Assembly: GCF_900104795.1 (NCBI RefSeq)
Contig: NZ_FNTG01000005.1
Coordinates: forward strand, 1-64,000
Length of the DNA stretch: 64,000 nt
Direction of reading: 5' to 3'
From: Burkholderia sp. WP9
GTDB lineage: Bacteria; Pseudomonadota; Gammaproteobacteria; Burkholderiales; Burkholderiaceae
The notes under the pieces are model-generated. The model worked only from the letters and a program-made list of their open reading frames with translations. It was not told the origin of the DNA and did not search any database. Below are positions 26,768 to 34,589 of the stretch, piece after piece. Position numbers and translations under genes: made by a program. The first letter of the stretch is position 1, and each line of letters opens with the position of its first letter.

Positions 26768-27037
26768 ATGAGCGACTGTATCAGCATTGTGTGCGCTTCT
26801 TGTGGGGCCGATCACGGTGATGATGGATGGGAAGTTTTGCAGGAAAACCAAGTCCATCGGATGAGGTGCGAAGTCTGCCGCGCGGAATTTTTCGTATCGA
26901 TCTTCGAGTGCGAAAGATGTGTGGCAGACAATGTGATTTCGGCTCTGTCCGATCATGAAGTCAAGAATAGGACGTGTCGTGCGTGTGGACATCGCCCCGA
27001 GATCGAAGGCGAGGATTATGAAGAACCTTGTCTATGA
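26768..27037 (+). CDS. Small zinc-ribbon-like protein with four CxxC motifs
   Basis: This 89-aa protein has four CxxC pairs, CASC, CEVC, CERC and CRAC, spread evenly through the chain, which suggests two zinc-binding ribbons. No other domain is visible. The following gene starts inside its 3' end (20-bp overlap), so the two are translationally linked. Function unknown; such proteins may act as adaptors or nucleic-acid binders. Confidence 0.65.
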   Translation: MSDCISIVCASCGADHGDDGWEVLQENQVHRMRCEVCRAEFFVSIFECERCVADNVISALSDHEVKNRTCRACGHRPEIEGEDYEEPCL

Positions 27038-27272
27038 GCGAGCTGTTAGCGCCGATATCGAGAAGGTGGGCATTCGCCTCTATCAGGTGCCACGCGGTTT
27101 CATTGCGGAAAGGTATCTGATTCAGGGTGACGAACTGATGCTGGTTCAGATTTTGCCGGTTTCATCAAAAGGCGAGTTTGAAAAATTCGTGCTTTCGGAC
27201 CCGCATCATTCGGTGATGCGGGCAATTTATATGGAAGTGCGAAACATTGTCTGGGCGGATGGGGTTGGGTGA
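27018..27272 (+). CDS. Hypothetical 84-aa protein
   Basis: ATG 27018 is preceded by GGCGAGG and overlaps the stop of the four-CxxC gene. The sequence (MKNLVYERAVSADIEKVGIR, FEKFVLSDPHHSVMRAIYME) is mostly beta and helix without a membrane segment. I do not recognise it. The tight overlap with its neighbour supports translation. Confidence 0.6.
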   Translation: MKNLVYERAVSADIEKVGIRLYQVPRGFIAERYLIQGDELMLVQILPVSSKGEFEKFVLSDPHHSVMRAIYMEVRNIVWADGVG

Positions 27273-27296
27273 AGTAATCTAGACGGATCGATCGTA

Positions 27297-28016
27297 ATGG
27301 AACTGAGCTTTGATGCCGTTATAAACGCAACGGATGAGTTGGAGTTGATACCGCTTGTTAGGGACGCAATTCGATCGAAGGGGGCCGAATGGTTTGTGTT
27401 CGTTTCGTTGCATCCTACGGATCATTCAGCTAGCCGTTCCACCCATCGATTCTTGATCGGTTGTCGCCCTGAATGGTGTCAACTGTACAACGCGAACAGA
27501 TGGTATCTGACGGACCCTTGTCTCGATTACGCACGATCGAACACGGCGCCAGTGTTGGGTTCGGAGTTGCCAGTCCGGACCGCTGGGCAACAGCGGATGC
27601 TTGAGGTGGCCGCGGAACACGGGTTTTTCAGCACATTCCTCATTCCTGCGCACGCCAGCGAGAAAGGGCGGATTGGAGCTCTCTACCTCGGCTCGAGCAC
27701 GAAGCCCGAGGAAGGTGAGCCGAAACTCAGGGAGGGCAGAGCATTTTTCCGAGCCCTGGCACTGGAGCTTCTCGATTGGTCATCGCGAGCAGTGCGAGAA
27801 GATGCGATCAGGAAGTGCGGCCTTTCGCACCAGGACGTGCAGTTGATTGGATTCGTCAGATCTGGCTTCAACGCGGGTGCGATCGCCGACGAGCTGAAGG
27901 TGTCTTCCACAACTGTCTATAGGCAGTTCCAACGGATCAATGAAAAGATTGGCGTTTCGCACATTACCGCGGCGGTGCGGTTTGCAGAAGAAAATGACAT
28001 CTTTGCGCAACAGTAA
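27297..28016 (+). CDS. LuxR-family quorum-sensing-type regulator (LuxR solo)
   Basis: This 239-aa protein has an N-terminal autoinducer-binding domain. It carries the WYLTDPCLDYAR block (about residues 62-73), which corresponds to the conserved WxxxDP region of acyl-homoserine-lactone receptors. The C-terminal GerE-type HTH reads FNAGAIADELKVSSTTVYRQ, then FQRINEKIGVSHITAAVRFA. No luxI-type synthase lies nearby, so it is a solo. Its 3' end overlaps the start of the AlkB-like gene by 23 bp, which suggests a shared transcript. The natural ligand cannot be predicted. Confidence 0.85.
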   Translation: MELSFDAVINATDELELIPLVRDAIRSKGAEWFVFVSLHPTDHSASRSTHRFLIGCRPEWCQLYNANRWYLTDPCLDYARSNTAPVLGSELPVRTAGQQRMLEVAAEHGFFSTFLIPAHASEKGRIGALYLGSSTKPEEGEPKLREGRAFFRALALELLDWSSRAVREDAIRKCGLSHQDVQLIGFVRSGFNAGAIADELKVSSTTVYRQFQRINEKIGVSHITAAVRFAEENDIFAQQ

Positions 28017-28974
28017 GGGCGGGTTCTGGCTATCGACGCTATTACCAGCGACTGCGGCGGCATTGTTCTTTTACCGGCATCCCTGGCTGTTTTTGCTGCT
28101 CCTGGTTGCGGTGGTTCCGGCCGCTGACGCGCTTATCGGGCAGGACGTGGGGGGCAAAAACCAGAGGGCGAGCCAGGCGCCGATCGGGCCTGTGGTTCCG
28201 GTCACTTACATTTGCGTGTGGAGCGTCGCGGTGCTTGTTGCCGTCAGAAGAGCGATGAGCGCGAGACCGCTGGAGTTTGCCGGACTGGTGATTGCCTCCG
28301 GGGTGGTGAGTGCTTTTGCGATGGCGCACATTCATGAGGTAATGCACCGGGGCGGGCGTCGGTCCAAGTTGATCTCCGACGTAGCGCTAGCTGTCGCTGG
28401 ATACCCTCACTACCGAGTCGTACATCAACTCCACCATGGTCACGTCGGCGATCCGCGATTCGGCTCAACGGCCCATGTTGGCCTGTCGGTTTGGTGTCAC
28501 GTCGGCCGCTCCTTTTTCTCGGCGCTGAGATCCGCTATTGCTTACGAGCTGGGCCCGGCCCGCTGTTGGAGGGAAAGCCGGCTCCTGCAGATCGTCCTGG
28601 TCAGCGTAGCGGTAGTGGCTCTTTTCGCGTGGTTTGGTGGCTGGCATGGGGCCGTCTTCTACGTCGGGCAAGGCGTAGTCTCCGTTTTCGTCGTAGAAAC
28701 GGTTGGCTATCTGCAGCACTATGGCCTGTGCGGCAGTCCTGATGAATTGGAAAATCAGGTCGCGTGGGATGTTAATTTCTGGCTGTCCAACCGGTTATTC
28801 GTAAATAACGGTCTTCACACTCACCACCATCTAGAGCAAACGCGTACCTATGATCGCCTGGTTCACGCCGGGAGAGCGCTTCCTGGCGGCTATCTGCACA
28901 TGTTCGGCCTGGCCTTAATTCCACCGCTCTGGTTCTCGGTCATGAACCAGAGGCTGCCAAACGCAAATGACTAG
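27994..28974 (+). CDS. AlkB-like membrane di-iron oxygenase / desaturase
   Basis: This 326-aa integral membrane protein has histidine clusters HIHEVMH (about 112-118), HQLHHGHVG (about 143-151), LQHYG (about 240-244) and GLHTHHHLEQT (about 271-281). The LQHYG motif and the spacing follow alkane 1-monooxygenase/XylM proteins more than acyl-lipid desaturases. It should bind a di-iron centre at the cytoplasmic membrane face and hydroxylate a hydrophobic substrate with help from a rubredoxin or ferredoxin. None is encoded beside it, although the four-CxxC protein at 26768 is worth noting. ATG 27994 overlaps the luxR 3' end. Confidence 0.8.
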   Translation: MTSLRNSKGGFWLSTLLPATAAALFFYRHPWLFLLLLVAVVPAADALIGQDVGGKNQRASQAPIGPVVPVTYICVWSVAVLVAVRRAMSARPLEFAGLVIASGVVSAFAMAHIHEVMHRGGRRSKLISDVALAVAGYPHYRVVHQLHHGHVGDPRFGSTAHVGLSVWCHVGRSFFSALRSAIAYELGPARCWRESRLLQIVLVSVAVVALFAWFGGWHGAVFYVGQGVVSVFVVETVGYLQHYGLCGSPDELENQVAWDVNFWLSNRLFVNNGLHTHHHLEQTRTYDRLVHAGRALPGGYLHMFGLALIPPLWFSVMNQRLPNAND

Positions 28975-29045
28975 CATAAAACGCTGTCGGTAGCAAGGCT
29001 AAGTGGGCCTCTTGAATTCGTCACACCATCTGCCGGAAAGTGTCA

Positions 29046-29336
29046 CTACGGTGTTGTCTTGGTAGTGCGCTTGCGTGCGGCAATAGCGAGCATGCGTTCG
29101 GCGAACATCGTTATCTCGTCTGGGGTCATGAGTTCGGCGAGAGACATGGTAGTGACGGTTTCACGCATTTCGTCGACATCGGTATCGTCGCCGAGGACGC
29201 TGAGCCCGGGATAGGTCGACTCCAAACGAGCGACCAGCTCAGCGTTGAGTGGGCGCCGATTCTTCGTGGCGGATTCCTTCAACTGGTAGTAGAGGGACCA
29301 CGGTAGCCGGAATTGTGAGCGGTAGCTGTCTTTCAT
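29046..29336 (-). CDS. Arc-type ribbon-helix-helix repressor
   Basis: Starting at ATG 29336, this protein of about 96 residues opens MKDSYRSQFRLPWSLYYQLK, followed by ATKNRRPLNAELVARLEST, the Arc/Mnt DNA-binding unit. The charged C-terminus contains MTPDEITMFAERMLAIAARK. A longer reading from 29402 would start within the operator array. It is transcribed away from a second Arc-like gene, with three TAGTGACA-type sites between them. GTGTCACTA also occurs at 29040-29048 over its stop codon. It is probably a regulator of conjugation gene expression. Confidence 0.75.
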   Translation of the reverse strand: MKDSYRSQFRLPWSLYYQLKESATKNRRPLNAELVARLESTYPGLSVLGDDTDVDEMRETVTTMSLAELMTPDEITMFAERMLAIAARKRTTKTTP

Positions 29337-29412
29337 AGTGACATTTGACACTATGGTGGCGTTGGAATATAGTGACACGGTGTCACTATAAAGTAGTGAC
29401 AAAAAAACACTA
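29335..29412. promoter_or_regulatory. Operator array of three TAGTGACA palindromes
   Basis: Three inverted sites fill the space between two divergent Arc-type genes. Site 1 is at 29335-29354 (ATAGTG and CACTAT arms). Site 2 at 29368-29390 is a perfect 11-bp inverted repeat with arm TATAGTGACAC. Site 3 is at 29394-29412 (TAGTG and CACTA arms). A half site lies at 29040-29048. Ribbon-helix-helix repressors bind such arrays cooperatively, so one or both flanking proteins are the likely ligands. Confidence 0.75.
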
Positions 29413-29423
29413 AAGGAGAGGGA

Positions 29424-29645
29424 ATGGGTGACATCGTTCGCTCGCAGTGTCGACTCCCCCGAGAGCTAAATGAGTGGCTCATCGAGCGGGCAAGGCAGGA
29501 GGCGCGGTCGAAAAATGCGCAGCTGGTTGTTGAGCTTCGTACTCGTCGGGCCGAACTGGAAGATGAGGCGGTCTGCAAGGGATGCGCATCGGATGCGCCG
29601 GCGTCGCCAACGTCGCGACAGGAGGAGGTGTCAGAAGGAGATTAA
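29424..29645 (+). CDS. Arc-type ribbon-helix-helix protein
   Basis: This 73-aa protein begins MGDIVRSQCRLPRELNEWLI, followed by ERARQEARSKNAQLVVELRT, an Arc-like ribbon-helix-helix. AAGGAGAGGG lies directly upstream of its ATG. It is divergent from another Arc-type gene and precedes the transfer operon on the same strand. It may repress its own promoter and the transfer genes, or act like an accessory relaxosome protein. Confidence 0.75.
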   Translation: MGDIVRSQCRLPRELNEWLIERARQEARSKNAQLVVELRTRRAELEDEAVCKGCASDAPASPTSRQEEVSEGD

Positions 29646-29769
29646 CTTAGCTCGCATCGCGATCCGGCCAGGTTGTTGATGGCACCGGGAGAGCGATAAG
29701 AGCGGTTGATGTCGGTGCTACCAACACTGACACCAACCTAACCATTTCGCAACCCTGTGAGGACTAACT
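29646..29769 (+). promoter_or_regulatory. Leader region of the type IV secretion operon
   Basis: This 124-bp space contains an imperfect inverted repeat, GATGTCGGTG (29708-29717) and CACTGACACC (29725-29734), matching at 8 of 10 positions, and GTGAGGA before the first virB gene. The GTGTCA-like core resembles the upstream operator array, so the same repressors may act here. Confidence 0.45.
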
Positions 29770-30153
29770 ATGGCTACCGCCATTATAGGCGCGGTCACGC
29801 TCGCCCCTGCAATTCAGCACTTCTTGTTTAGCAAGTCACCCTCGCTGATGCGCTCGCAAACAAAGTCAGCGGCCACGCTGTCCCTGTTGTTCATTGCTGC
29901 GGTGTTCCCCGAATACGCCTATGCGATGGATTACAGCACAGGCACCGGCCTGGTTCGCGATTTCGTTAGCTGGCTGTTCGTCGACGCGGGTCCCTATGTC
30001 TTCATGGCGATTCTCGGCATCTGTGTACTCGGGGTGCCGAAGGGTTGGATTCCGATGAAGGGTGCCGTGATCGCAGTTATCTGCTCCTTTGTGTTCTTTG
30101 CGGTCCCGTCGATCGTCCGCTATGCGGCGTCGGTCGCTTCCTCGCAGATCTGA
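29770..30153 (+). CDS. virB2: VirB2/TrbC-type pilin subunit
   Basis: This 127-aa protein has a long leader ending in FPEYAYA and two hydrophobic segments (PYVFMAILGICVLGVP and GAVIAVICSFVFFAVPSIVR) joined by a short basic loop, the VirB2/TrbC pilin layout. It would be processed in the inner membrane and assembled into the conjugative pilus. It is the first structural gene of the transfer operon and is followed closely by virB3. Confidence 0.8.
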   Translation: MATAIIGAVTLAPAIQHFLFSKSPSLMRSQTKSAATLSLLFIAAVFPEYAYAMDYSTGTGLVRDFVSWLFVDAGPYVFMAILGICVLGVPKGWIPMKGAVIAVICSFVFFAVPSIVRYAASVASSQI

Positions 30154-30162
30154 GATGAGCTC

Positions 30163-30447
30163 ATGCGTGAAGTTCACGAAATCCCGAAAGGCATGGTGCA
30201 ACCCTGGATGATATGGGGCTGCCTGGCTGAGTTGTTCCTCGGCTCGTTCGTCTTGCCCGCGGTTGTCTTCATGTTCCTCAAATGGTGGCCGGTGATGCTC
30301 GCCGTGCCCTTCCTGGTCATCGGCGCCTATCTGATCACCGCGAAAGACATGTTCGCGTTCTCGGTCGCGTATCAGAGTTTTGGTGCGACGGCGAAGCCAC
30401 GTAGCCTCAAATACTGGGGCGGAGCGAAGACCTATGCCCCTCGGTGA
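30163..30447 (+). CDS. virB3: VirB3/TrbD-type membrane protein
   Basis: This 94-aa protein has two N-terminal hydrophobic stretches (LAELFLGSFVLPAVVFMFL and WWPVMLAVPFLVIGAYLI), typical of VirB3. It works with the VirB4 ATPase in pilus assembly at the inner membrane. The next gene starts 14 bp before its stop, which matches the frequent coupling or fusion of VirB3 and VirB4. Confidence 0.85.
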   Translation: MREVHEIPKGMVQPWMIWGCLAELFLGSFVLPAVVFMFLKWWPVMLAVPFLVIGAYLITAKDMFAFSVAYQSFGATAKPRSLKYWGGAKTYAPR

Positions 30448-32953
30448 CTTTCTTGATCGTCATTTTGGCGCGTCGCCATTCGTTCAGCGGAGCGAGTCAG
30501 ACAAGGATGATGCGGCTGATCTGCACGCTTCGCGCGAACTTCCGTTTGGCCTGAACGCGTACTACAACGGCCATACGTTGCGCACGCTCGACAGCGGATT
30601 GGTGCAGATTGTGCGTCTCCAGGGTCTCTACGCGGAAATGCTCGATGACACCGGCGTCGATGCGTACAAGCATCAGCGGAACACCGCGCTGGAGTCGATC
30701 GCTGACAGCAACGTGGGCATCTACGTGTACGAGATCCGGCGCAAGGCCAACCGGTGGCCCGCCGGCAAGTATTCGAACTGGTTTCCGAATTTCCTCAATG
30801 AAAAACTGAAAGCGCGTTTCCAGACGCGGTCGTTGTATCAGCACGAAATCTATATTGCCATCGTGCGCTACCGGCACTACAGCGGGGTAGTGGGGCGGCT
30901 CGATCGCGTATTCAATGCGTTCAATCCCTCCGGTGCCAACGACAAGCTTGAAACGGAGTCGCGGCAGGCGCGTGACCTTGAAGAGAAGGTCAACTCGCTA
31001 ATGAAATCCCTGGCGCACTATGCGCCTCGCCGGCTGGGCCGCCTCGAAACAGAAATCGGACCCTGTTGTGAGATGGCGCGTTTCCTGCGCTATCTGCTCA
31101 CGCAGGAAGACGGCCCCGTGCTGGCTGACTCATACAACCTGGCCCAGGCGATCGCGAGTTCGTATCTGCATTTCGGCCGCAACCCGATCCTGGGGAAAGA
31201 CGTTTTTGAGGTCAACGGGCTCAATCATCGCCGCATCGGACAGGTGCTCGCCATGTCGCGCTGGCCTGATGGCGCTGTCGCCGGGATGGCCGACCGGTTC
31301 CAGCGGCTGCCCGCCGAACTGATCGTCACGCAGAAGTTTTTCCCGATCGACAAGCTTGACGCGAGCATGGCGACGTCGACCAGCGAAGCCCGGCTGTCGC
31401 ACGACCGGACGACAGCCGGCATGTCGGCGGAAATCACCGCTCTGCGCATGCGGCAGGCGGCCATGAAGGCCGTGCTCGGCACGCATCACATGAGTGTCCT
31501 CGTTCACGTGCCGGTAGAAGGGCGCTCGCAGGAAGCGGCGCTCAAGGCGCTTGAGGCGCTGGACGATGCCGTGGGAAAGACGGGCGAGTGTTTCAAGAGT
31601 TGGGGCGTGAAACCGGTTGTTGAGACGACCGGAATGGAGCGTGCCGTATGGTCGCAGATACCGGGCGCCACGAAGCGGCACAACGGCCGGATAGGCAAGG
31701 TCGAGACGATCCAGTTTGCCGCCTTTGCATCGCTGCACAGCTTTCCACAGGGACGCTTCGACGGGAACCTTTGGGGGGAATGCCTCATGGTTCTGCCGAC
31801 GGAAGGTCAGACCGGCTACTACCTCAACCTGCATGAGGAGCGTGCGGGGATGGTGCCCGCACACGGCAATTTCGGCGCGAAAACGGGGGTGGGCAAGACG
31901 TTGTTTGTCGCAATGGTCACCAGCCAAGCCGATAAGTTCGAGCCCCGGGTGCACTGGTTCGACCGGGAGAACGGGAGCGCCGTGTTCATGCAGGCCATGG
32001 GCGGCGCCGACATCGTACTCAGCCTGTCACGGTCCCTTGGCAATCCCTGCAAGATGCCCGACACGGAACAGAATCGCGCGATGCTGCGCGAACTGCTGCA
32101 GATGATGGCGACGTGTTACGGCTATGTGCTCACCGTCGATGACATCGAACGCATTGCAACAGCGGTCAAGGACAACTTCGATGACAGCAAGACCCGGGTC
32201 GAGGACCGTCGCCTGCGGAATCTGGCCTGGCGCTTCGGAGGGAAGAGTTCGGATCTGTATCGGGCGATTGCCGTGTGGCACGGCGATGGCGCGAATGCAG
32301 CGGTTTTCGACAACGAACATGACACGCTCGATGTGGCAACACACCGTCACTACCGCTACGAGATGCGGGAGCTGATGAGGGACAAGGAAGCGAAGCCGGA
32401 GCTTCCTGTCCTGCTCAACTATCTGACGCATCGTATCGAACAATCGCTCGACGGATCACCCGCAATCATCGTGTGGGATGAAGCGCAGATGCTGATCCGC
32501 AACCCGTTCTGGCAACGGAAGATCGAGACATATCGAGAGACATTCCGCCGGCGCAACTGCGCGACGCTCTTCATTACGCCGGAGCCGAGCGCTCTCTATC
32601 GACCAGTGGCGGCCGTCAAGAATCAGGCTGTAACGAGCTTTTATTTCGCCAACGACAAGGCGGATCGACGGGACTACGTCGATAACCTGGACTTTTCGCA
32701 GAGCGAGTTCGAGTTTATCGAACGTGCGGTGCCGGAGGACTACAAGGTGCTCATCAAGAAGGGCAGTGGAGTCAGTGTGCGCGCCTCGTTTGATATGTCG
32801 GACATGCCTGAGCTCGTGGCCGTGCTGTCGTCGAATGACAAGTCGGTTGAGTTGATGAATCGTGTTCGCGCCGAGTTGGGCACAACGGACCCGAGCCGAT
32901 GGGTCCCGGTGTTCATGGCGCGCGCGCTATCTGAACGGACGTACAACGTTTGA
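30434..32953 (+). CDS. virB4: VirB4-family T4SS ATPase
   Basis: This 839-aa ATPase has Walker A NFGAKTGVGKT (Lys 487) and Walker B AIIVWDEAQML (Asp 682, Glu 683). The N-terminal part is a CagE/TrbE/VirB4 domain. It powers pilus biogenesis and substrate transfer at the inner membrane. ATG 30434 overlaps virB3; the longer frame from 30380 only reads through virB3 in another phase. Length and motifs are normal. Confidence 0.95.
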   Translation: MPLGDFLDRHFGASPFVQRSESDKDDAADLHASRELPFGLNAYYNGHTLRTLDSGLVQIVRLQGLYAEMLDDTGVDAYKHQRNTALESIADSNVGIYVYEIRRKANRWPAGKYSNWFPNFLNEKLKARFQTRSLYQHEIYIAIVRYRHYSGVVGRLDRVFNAFNPSGANDKLETESRQARDLEEKVNSLMKSLAHYAPRRLGRLETEIGPCCEMARFLRYLLTQEDGPVLADSYNLAQAIASSYLHFGRNPILGKDVFEVNGLNHRRIGQVLAMSRWPDGAVAGMADRFQRLPAELIVTQKFFPIDKLDASMATSTSEARLSHDRTTAGMSAEITALRMRQAAMKAVLGTHHMSVLVHVPVEGRSQEAALKALEALDDAVGKTGECFKSWGVKPVVETTGMERAVWSQIPGATKRHNGRIGKVETIQFAAFASLHSFPQGRFDGNLWGECLMVLPTEGQTGYYLNLHEERAGMVPAHGNFGAKTGVGKTLFVAMVTSQADKFEPRVHWFDRENGSAVFMQAMGGADIVLSLSRSLGNPCKMPDTEQNRAMLRELLQMMATCYGYVLTVDDIERIATAVKDNFDDSKTRVEDRRLRNLAWRFGGKSSDLYRAIAVWHGDGANAAVFDNEHDTLDVATHRHYRYEMRELMRDKEAKPELPVLLNYLTHRIEQSLDGSPAIIVWDEAQMLIRNPFWQRKIETYRETFRRRNCATLFITPEPSALYRPVAAVKNQAVTSFYFANDKADRRDYVDNLDFSQSEFEFIERAVPEDYKVLIKKGSGVSVRASFDMSDMPELVAVLSSNDKSVELMNRVRAELGTTDPSRWVPVFMARALSERTYNV

Positions 32954-32974
32954 CTTGAGACGTGGGGTGAACCT

Positions 32975-33229
32975 GTGATCGGACAGATTGCAATCGGTGT
33001 ACTTGGTGCTGCGAGCGTTTTCCTATCGCAGGACCGACGCGAACCGTGGCGGAGGTGGGCCTGCATCTGTGGGCTTGCAGGGCAACCTTTCTGGTTCTGG
33101 ATGGGGTGGGAATCGCAGCAGTACGGCGTGCTCGCGCTTTGTTTTGTGTATGCGTGGTCGTGGGCGCGAGGCTTCAGGGTGTACTGGATGGCCAACCACG
33201 AGCGGCGGCATGCAGTTCACGCTCGGTGA
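32975..33229 (+). CDS. Small T4SS-locus membrane protein
   Basis: This 84-aa protein has two hydrophobic stretches (MIGQIAIGVLGAASVFL and QYGVLALCFVYAWSWARGF) and a basic histidine-rich tail. I do not recognise it. It lies between virB4 and virB5 and overlaps the next small gene, so it is part of the transfer operon. Confidence 0.6.
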   Translation: MIGQIAIGVLGAASVFLSQDRREPWRRWACICGLAGQPFWFWMGWESQQYGVLALCFVYAWSWARGFRVYWMANHERRHAVHAR

Positions 33230-33446
33230 GATAGAAGGGGCGATCCACTGGTGGCGTGTGCGCGCGTCATCGGATGCCGGGTTTGCCGGCAGCGTCGTGG
33301 GATGCGCGCTGGCTCGACTTTATGGGGAGACGATCGTTGACCATCGCGTGGTGGCGGATAACGAACTCGACGACGTGCAGCGCGATGCTTTGCGCGTCTT
33401 CGTCCGGATGTCAACCGTGCAACAGGAAGCGGAGGTGCGGAAATGA
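33210..33446 (+). CDS. DUF3717-like small protein
   Basis: This 78-aa protein starts MQFTLGEIEGAIHWWRVRAS and continues ALARLYGETIVDHRVVADNE and LDDVQRDALRVFV. This matches the DUF3717 pattern known from Burkholderiaceae. ATG 33210 overlaps the preceding gene, and its stop overlaps the virB5 start (ATGA). Function unknown. Confidence 0.65.
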   Translation: MQFTLGEIEGAIHWWRVRASSDAGFAGSVVGCALARLYGETIVDHRVVADNELDDVQRDALRVFVRMSTVQQEAEVRK

Positions 33447-34093
33447 AAGGTATATCCGTAGCGGCCATCGCAATGATGGTCATGTCGACGACAGCTTTCG
33501 CAACGGGCGTCCCGGTCGGCGACGCCGGGACGTGGACAGCGCTGGCCGCGCAACTCGCCCAGCTCAAGCAGGAATACGACACGCTCAAGCAGCAATACGG
33601 CGCGGTAACCGGTTCGTACGGGCGGGGCGAACAGGGGTTGACCGATGCAATCGACGCGTCATCCATTGTGCCGGGCAGCTGGCAGGACGTTGTATCGCAG
33701 CAGAAGAGCGGTATCTACGGCAGCCGACAGGCGACGTATGAAAAGGTGATGAACACGATGTCACCCGGCGACTTTGCAGACCAGGGCGAAGGCGCGAACT
33801 ACAAGATGAGTGCCGACTCGGTTCGCTCGGCACTGGCCGGCGGAGAGTCGCTGTACGACGAGTCGCAAACGCACCTGCGTAACTTCCAGAACCTGTCGCA
33901 ACAGGTCGACACGACGCAGAACGTGAAGGATGCAGCCGATCTGCAGAACCGCATGTCGGCCGAGTTGGGGATGGCGCAGTCCGCCCAAACGAAATTGCAG
34001 GCTATCAATGCGAATCTGACCGCGAACCAGCTCAATGAAAGCAACCAGGCGACGGCGGCTCGCACGAAGTTTTTTCAGAACGTATCGAAGTGA
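33443..34093 (+). CDS. virB5: VirB5/TrbJ-type T4SS protein
   Basis: This 216-aa exported protein has a signal peptide (KGISVAAIAMMVMSTTAFA), then long helices rich in Gln (LAAQLAQLKQEYDTLKQQYG, LQNRMSAELGMAQSAQTKLQ), the usual VirB5 makeup. VirB5 sits at the pilus tip and contributes to host contact. The start overlaps the previous stop by 4 bp. Confidence 0.85.
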   Translation: MKGISVAAIAMMVMSTTAFATGVPVGDAGTWTALAAQLAQLKQEYDTLKQQYGAVTGSYGRGEQGLTDAIDASSIVPGSWQDVVSQQKSGIYGSRQATYEKVMNTMSPGDFADQGEGANYKMSADSVRSALAGGESLYDESQTHLRNFQNLSQQVDTTQNVKDAADLQNRMSAELGMAQSAQTKLQAINANLTANQLNESNQATAARTKFFQNVSK

Positions 34094-34101
34094 GGAACTA
34101 C

Positions 34102-34227
34102 ATGCGACACATCGCTTTTTACCTTCTGATCGCCGGGGCCACGTGTCTCGCCGGTTGTGCGCATTCCGGCGCGATATCGAAATCGCCGTGCGCGTGCGAT
34201 TTTCATCCGATCGGGCAGCAGGCGTGA
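34102..34227 (+). CDS. 41-aa lipoprotein, VirB7-like
   Basis: This short gene reads MRHIAFYLLIAGATCLAGCA followed by 21 residues including CAC, and ends at TGA 34225-34227. LAGC is a lipobox with Cys19 as the lipidated residue. A short lipoprotein directly after virB5 fits VirB7/TrwH, which anchors VirB9 in the outer-membrane core complex. A GAGGA lies upstream of the ATG. Confidence 0.65.
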   Translation: MRHIAFYLLIAGATCLAGCAHSGAISKSPCACDFHPIGQQA

Positions 34228-34279
34228 CAGTGCACCGTGGGCCTGCTGGCTCACGGGTGAAGAAACTGGAGGCAGGCAT

Positions 34280-34588
34280 ATGACGTGGACGGGCAAACTC
34301 AGTTGGTTCCTTCTTGCGATCGCCGTCGTTGGATGCGGTGGCCTGATCGTTTACATCGTACATACCAGTGGCACGGGTGGCCGCACTGTCGAACCCCCTG
34401 CGCAGACTGTGCCGGCGTTCGAGCCGAAGACGGAAGCGTATTACCTCGCACACCAGGGCGAGATGAAGCAGCGACTGGCTGACTGCAAGAATCAGGGTAT
34501 CGGCATAGGCGCCGACACACCGGAAGCAAGGGATTGCACGGCGGCGGCCGCGGCGCTTAACGATAGATTCTTCGGCGCGAGCAAGTGA
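34280..34588 (+). CDS. EexN-like entry-exclusion lipoprotein or membrane protein
   Basis: This 102-aa protein has an N-terminal hydrophobic segment (LSWFLLAIAVVGCGGLIVYI) and the segment EAYYLAHQGEMKQRLADCKN, followed by EARDCTAAAAALND. That segment resembles EexN proteins, which block redundant plasmid entry. A GGAGG precedes ATG 34280. The C in VVGC could be lipidated, but hydrophobic residues continue after it, so a transmembrane anchor is equally possible. Confidence 0.6.
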   Translation: MTWTGKLSWFLLAIAVVGCGGLIVYIVHTSGTGGRTVEPPAQTVPAFEPKTEAYYLAHQGEMKQRLADCKNQGIGIGADTPEARDCTAAAAALNDRFFGASK

Positions 34589-34589
34589 C

